Part shown: piece by piece, positions 60,941 through 64,000 of the stretch
Numbering within the stretch: the first letter of the stretch is position 1
How the letters are laid out: the number at the start of each line of letters is the position of its first letter
DNA from: Agelaius tricolor
Lineage: Eukaryota; Chordata; Aves; Passeriformes; Icteridae
Assembly (NCBI GenBank): GCA_023055355.1
Contig: JALJCS010000020.1
Coordinates: 6,245,001 to 6,309,000, forward strand
Length of the DNA: 64,000 bases
Direction of reading: 5' to 3'
The notes under the pieces: model-generated
The model's input: the letters and a program-made list of their open reading frames with translations, nothing else
Database searches by the model: none
What the model was told of the DNA's origin: nothing
Position numbers and translations under genes: made by a program

Positions 60941-61363
60941 AGGGCTGAGGCAGAGACCTGACATGTCAAACACCAAGATCAGCTTGCCCAGGGCCACTGG
61001 GGCTGGCAGCAGGACTTGTGTGTGACCCAGGGACTTGGGCAAGTCCAGTCACCTTCAAAGCTTTTGAAAAAAACAACTCTGTTCCTGTTTTATAGCAGAG
61101 TGATGGAGACCTTGCCTTCCTAATACTGCTTCTTGCACAACTGGGTGCAAGAAACAGGAAAAGCTGCTGGAGCCAGGTCACCTCAGCCCTGGGGCCCAGC
61201 CCAAAGCCCTGCCCAGCTCCTGTGAGTGCAAGGCAGAGCTCAGACCCAGGTAAACCCTGTTGTTTTCATGCTGGGCACGGGGCCAGGCTCCCCACATCAG
61301 ATGGGGACGGTGGCAGTGGGACAGGGGACTCCCAGGGCCACATTCCTGCTGTGTGAGCAGCCC
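60941..61363. other. intergenic or intronic DNA, nothing recognised
   Basis: Moderately GC-rich single-copy DNA. It forms the left flank of the 47-bp tandem duplication. No gene is supported. Confidence 0.4.
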
Positions 61364-61458
61364 CAGCCTTGCTGTGTCTGGCTGGGATGAGGCTCAGTTG
61401 CTGTCTGACCCAGCCTGGCTGTTTCTGGCTGGGATGAGGCTCAGCTGCTGTCTGACCC
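61364..61458 (+). repeat. 47-bp tandem duplication
   Basis: CAGCCTTGCTGTGTCTGGCT at 61364 and CAGCCTGGCTGTTTCTGGCT at 61411 begin two units that both continue GGGATGAGGCTCAG and end GCTGTCTGACCCA. The period is 47. It keeps a 137-codon ORF (61260-61673) open and is not evidence of a gene. Confidence 0.9.
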
Positions 61459-62785
61459 AATGGAGATGTTTCCTAGGGATGAGAATTTTTTCGAGAGCTT
61501 GCAATAAAGCAAACTGCTGGAGGCAAAATAACAAAACTGGGAGTATGAGCTCTTCCAGTGGGTCAGATGAAGCTAATGCTTTGAAAATAGCAATCTTTCA
61601 TCCAACTGCATCTCACCAAAACATTTCCAAGACAGATATCAAGAGACCTGCTACAAATCACCCAGGAACTTAGGTTAGAGCTGAAATTCCAAGAAAATCT
61701 GAGCTCAGGGAATAGTGGCTGAGCTCATACGTGGGAGGGTAGGCTTGTGCTGTGAAAGGTTATTCTGGTGTTCAGTAACAGGGGGAGAAATGATCTTTCA
61801 AGTTGGAGATTTCTCAGCTGAGGGTGGCTGTTGAATAAGCCGACACCAAGGCTGGGAAGGACATTTGAAGGAGCTGATTCCTTGCAGCAGTGTGCCATGC
61901 AACTGGCATTTTATTCCTAGCAGTTGAGCAAAATTGCAAACAGCTGGTGGATTTTTGGAACATTTTAGAACATTTCTTTCAAGGTACGTTATTGCTTCCT
62001 TAAAAATAAATACACATGCCACACATTCCTCCTCTTGCAGCTACAGTGAATGTGTGTTCCAAGCACCATCTATTAGCTGTGCCACAAAATCCCTGTGCTA
62101 CAGTGGTGGGACTTGATTTTAATTCCTTTTTTTTTTCCCTTAAGCCTGGTAGTCCCCCTATACCAGGTGAACAAGTGCATATGGTAAAGGAGGAGATCAC
62201 AGAAGAGTTGTGTTATTATTGTTCTCTCCCTCCTGGGGCACAGCCCCTCAGCAGAGCATCCCAACTCAGCAGGGAACCAAGAGGGGCTTTCTGAAAGGTG
62301 ACTGGAAAAACCTGATTGCTTTATGCATGAGGGACTTGTTTCAAACACTGCTGTGAGGACTCCCCAGAGGTCCTAAAAGCTCAGGATAGATTGCAAAAAC
62401 TGCGTTCTTGCACATGGAGGGAGGAACTGGCGACTGCTCTGCTCAATTCCTTATAGCAAAGGTCAGGAATAGAAAGGCAAAAATTAAAATCTCAGCTCAC
62501 AAATTGTCTCCCTGCATGAATATTTTGCCTCCAGTTAACACTTACTGCTGCCTGCCCCCAAATCCTTCATCTGGCACTGCTGAGAACACAAACATCCTCT
62601 CCACCACACAAGGCTGTGGCATTCCTCTTCACAGAGAAAAGCAAGGCACAACTTCCCAAGGATATTTCTGGGAATTGCAGCGAGGAACCTCAGAGAAAGA
62701 AAAACCAATTCTTACCTCAATTGCTGCTCCTCTTGTTGTTCACAAGGTGGAATGCATTGTGCAAGATTGTTTACCTGAAAGGAGT
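61459..62785. other. intergenic or intronic DNA, nothing recognised
   Basis: ORFs at 62016-62294, 62408-62788 and the opposite strand show no domain. A T-run lies near 62128. No transposable element is recognised before the LTR-like block. Confidence 0.4.
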
Positions 62786-63260
62786 TGATAATTGGATTCT
62801 GGTGTGAGTGTTTTGATTCACTGACCAATTGCATCCAGGTGTGTGTGTGTCAGGTCTGTCAGCTGCCAGTCACAAGATTCTGTCAGTTGAGTGGAGTTGA
62901 GTGTTTGTGCAGGTTCAGTTCAGGTGTAATGTAATACAGTATAGAATAATATAGTATAATAAAGTAATTAATTAGCATAAAATAATGTATAACAATAATA
63001 ACAATAATAATAACAATAACGATAACAATAACAATAATAATAATTTATTATATGTTGTTATATGTACATTATTCTATTCTATTATTATATATTATTATTA
63101 ATAAAGTGATAAATATAGTAATTAAGTAGCCTTCTGATAATAAAGTCATTAATAATTATAATAAAGTAATAAAGTAATTAATTAGCCCCCTGATATCAAT
63201 GGAGTTGAATGCATCATTTGTGTTATTTGGGGGTGCCTTGCTTTTACTATCCAAGGTCAC
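62786..63260 (+). mobile_element. LTR-like block, probable solo LTR of an endogenous retrovirus
   Basis: The order GGATTCTGGTGTGAGTG, TTTGATTCACTGACCAATTG, repeated GTCAGTTGAG/GTTCAG words, TATAGTATAATAAAGTAATT, AATTAGCC, CAATGGAGTTGAATGCATCA, GGGGTGCCTTGC resembles passerine ERV long terminal repeats as I remember them. AATAAA polyadenylation-type signals recur near 62959 and beyond. The inside is expanded by AAT/AAC microsatellite DNA, and the AATAAAGTAATTAATTAGCC module recurs. No internal retroviral genes or second LTR are in the window, so a solo LTR is likely. The ends are approximate and no target-site duplication was established. Confidence 0.55.
62991..63045 (+). repeat. (AAT)/(AAC) trinucleotide microsatellite inside the LTR-like block
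   Basis: Runs of AATAAC and AATAAT units, with one ACGATAAC variant, are flanked by AT-rich sequence. This is probably a secondary expansion within the LTR-like block. Confidence 0.85.
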
Positions 63261-63787
63261 CTCCATCCTCCAAGCAAGGCCCTGTTGTGCTCACCCTCCC
63301 TGAGGTCTGCATCCTTTTCCTGCACCCCTGGCAGTGCAGAGGGAACCAGATGGGAACAAGCACAGACAAGGTGAGGCGACCCTCCAAGGAGAAGGGCAGG
63401 GAGTCAACAGCACACAGCTGCTGGGAGCTCTGAGAGCAGTGGGGGATGTGGAGCTGCACTCTGTGCATTCTAACACTGCCTCTAATTGAATTCATTATGA
63501 GAACCACATCCCCACATCATCAACACCATACGGTGCTTTGCAGCTGTGGTCGTAACTCAGCTTCATCCAGAGCCTGCAGTGGTGAGGAGTGAGCAGCAAC
63601 AATGGTGTGTCACTGTCAAAGGCTCTTCTGCAGGGAAGGGATAACAGGCAAGTGCATGCAAAGTCAAGAGGAAAGTTGAGGGCTTTGATTTTCTTTATTT
63701 TAATGGCAGCTTTGATATATCAGAAGCAGAGACTCTTTTGCATATGGACGCATTTAAAAAAATTAGCAAATAACAATGGAAGTGCAA
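63261..63787. other. intergenic or intronic DNA, nothing recognised
   Basis: Single-copy-looking DNA with short opposed ORFs (63209-63433 plus, 63247-63507 minus), with no domain. Confidence 0.4.
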
Positions 63788-63918
63788 GGTCAGTGCTGTG
63801 GATGTAGGATGTACCTGTGGGCTGTGTTACCCCAGGGACAGCTCCTGGAACTGCAGGGTCAGTGCTATGGATGTAGGATGTACCTGTGGGCTGTGTTACA
63901 CCAGGGACAGCTCCCAGA
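63788..63918 (+). repeat. 69-bp tandem duplication
   Basis: GGTCAGTGCTGTGGATGTAG at 63788 recurs as GGTCAGTGCTATGGATGTAG 69 bases later. Both units continue GATGTACCTGTGGGCTGTGT, then TACCCCAGG or TACACCAGG and GACAGCTCC. They are nearly identical, so the duplication is recent or conserved. Confidence 0.9.
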
Positions 63919-64000
63919 CTGAGCAGTTCCAGGATCTGCTGTTGTCACAGGGCCATACCACATTCAGTCCCACTTGTCTTCCCTCTTCTCCATCCATTCC
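63919..64000. other. window end, nothing recognised
   Basis: No feature is visible in the last 82 bases. A pyrimidine-rich run (CTTCCCTCTTCTCCATCC) ends the window. Confidence 0.5.

Overview
This window reads as noncoding nuclear DNA from a vertebrate, most likely a bird and possibly a songbird. The case rests on four observations. There are no compact bacterial-style genes, no operons and no long ORF free of repeats. Around 35573-35697 there is a 3' tail of a CR1 LINE, the dominant avian retroelement. Around 62786-63260 there is an AT-rich LTR-like block that resembles passerine endogenous-retrovirus LTRs from memory. Several decayed MIR-type SINE remnants are present, and no mammalian Alu, B1 or L1 sequence is visible. 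No database search was run, so species and locus remain unknown.

I support no protein-coding gene, no tRNA or rRNA gene, no CRISPR array and no origin. The longest forward ORFs (446, 393, 261 and 218 codons) are made by two GC-rich minisatellites whose periods are not multiples of three, so all three forward frames stay open. The other ORFs are short, lack recognisable domains, and usually have an overlapping ORF on the opposite strand.

Layout: 1-6.9 kb is unremarkable single-copy DNA with a hairpin pair at 1.4 kb and small simple repeats. A 40-bp minisatellite (17 units) lies at 6971-7638. The 7.6-17.2 kb stretch is mostly featureless, with a G-quadruplex motif near 9.17 kb and a pyrimidine-rich stretch near 13 kb. 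A 115-125 bp element is present twice in direct orientation, at 17.27 and 18.75 kb. A MIR-like SINE lies at 20.7 kb, followed by an AT-rich, homeodomain-motif-rich block at 21.4-21.8 kb. The 22-33 kb stretch is intergenic or intronic with several blocks that look like conserved noncoding elements. SINE and CR1 remnants lie at 35.0-36.2 kb. A CNE-like block at 37.12-37.26 kb runs directly into a compound minisatellite (53-bp units, then 41-bp units) ending at 38156. The 38-53 kb stretch is sparse, with a MIR remnant carrying a 32-bp internal duplication at 46.5 kb, a second G-quadruplex motif at 48.9 kb, and an antisense MIR-like remnant at 51.3 kb. At 58.08 and 58.73 kb an 80-bp AT-rich module is duplicated. 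The LTR-like block and a 69-bp tandem duplication close the window.

The most plausible reading is a large intron or gene desert holding scattered regulatory elements. The items most worth testing are the compound minisatellite beside a CNE-like block, the duplicated AT-rich palindromic module near 58 kb, and the 17.3/18.8 kb repeated element.
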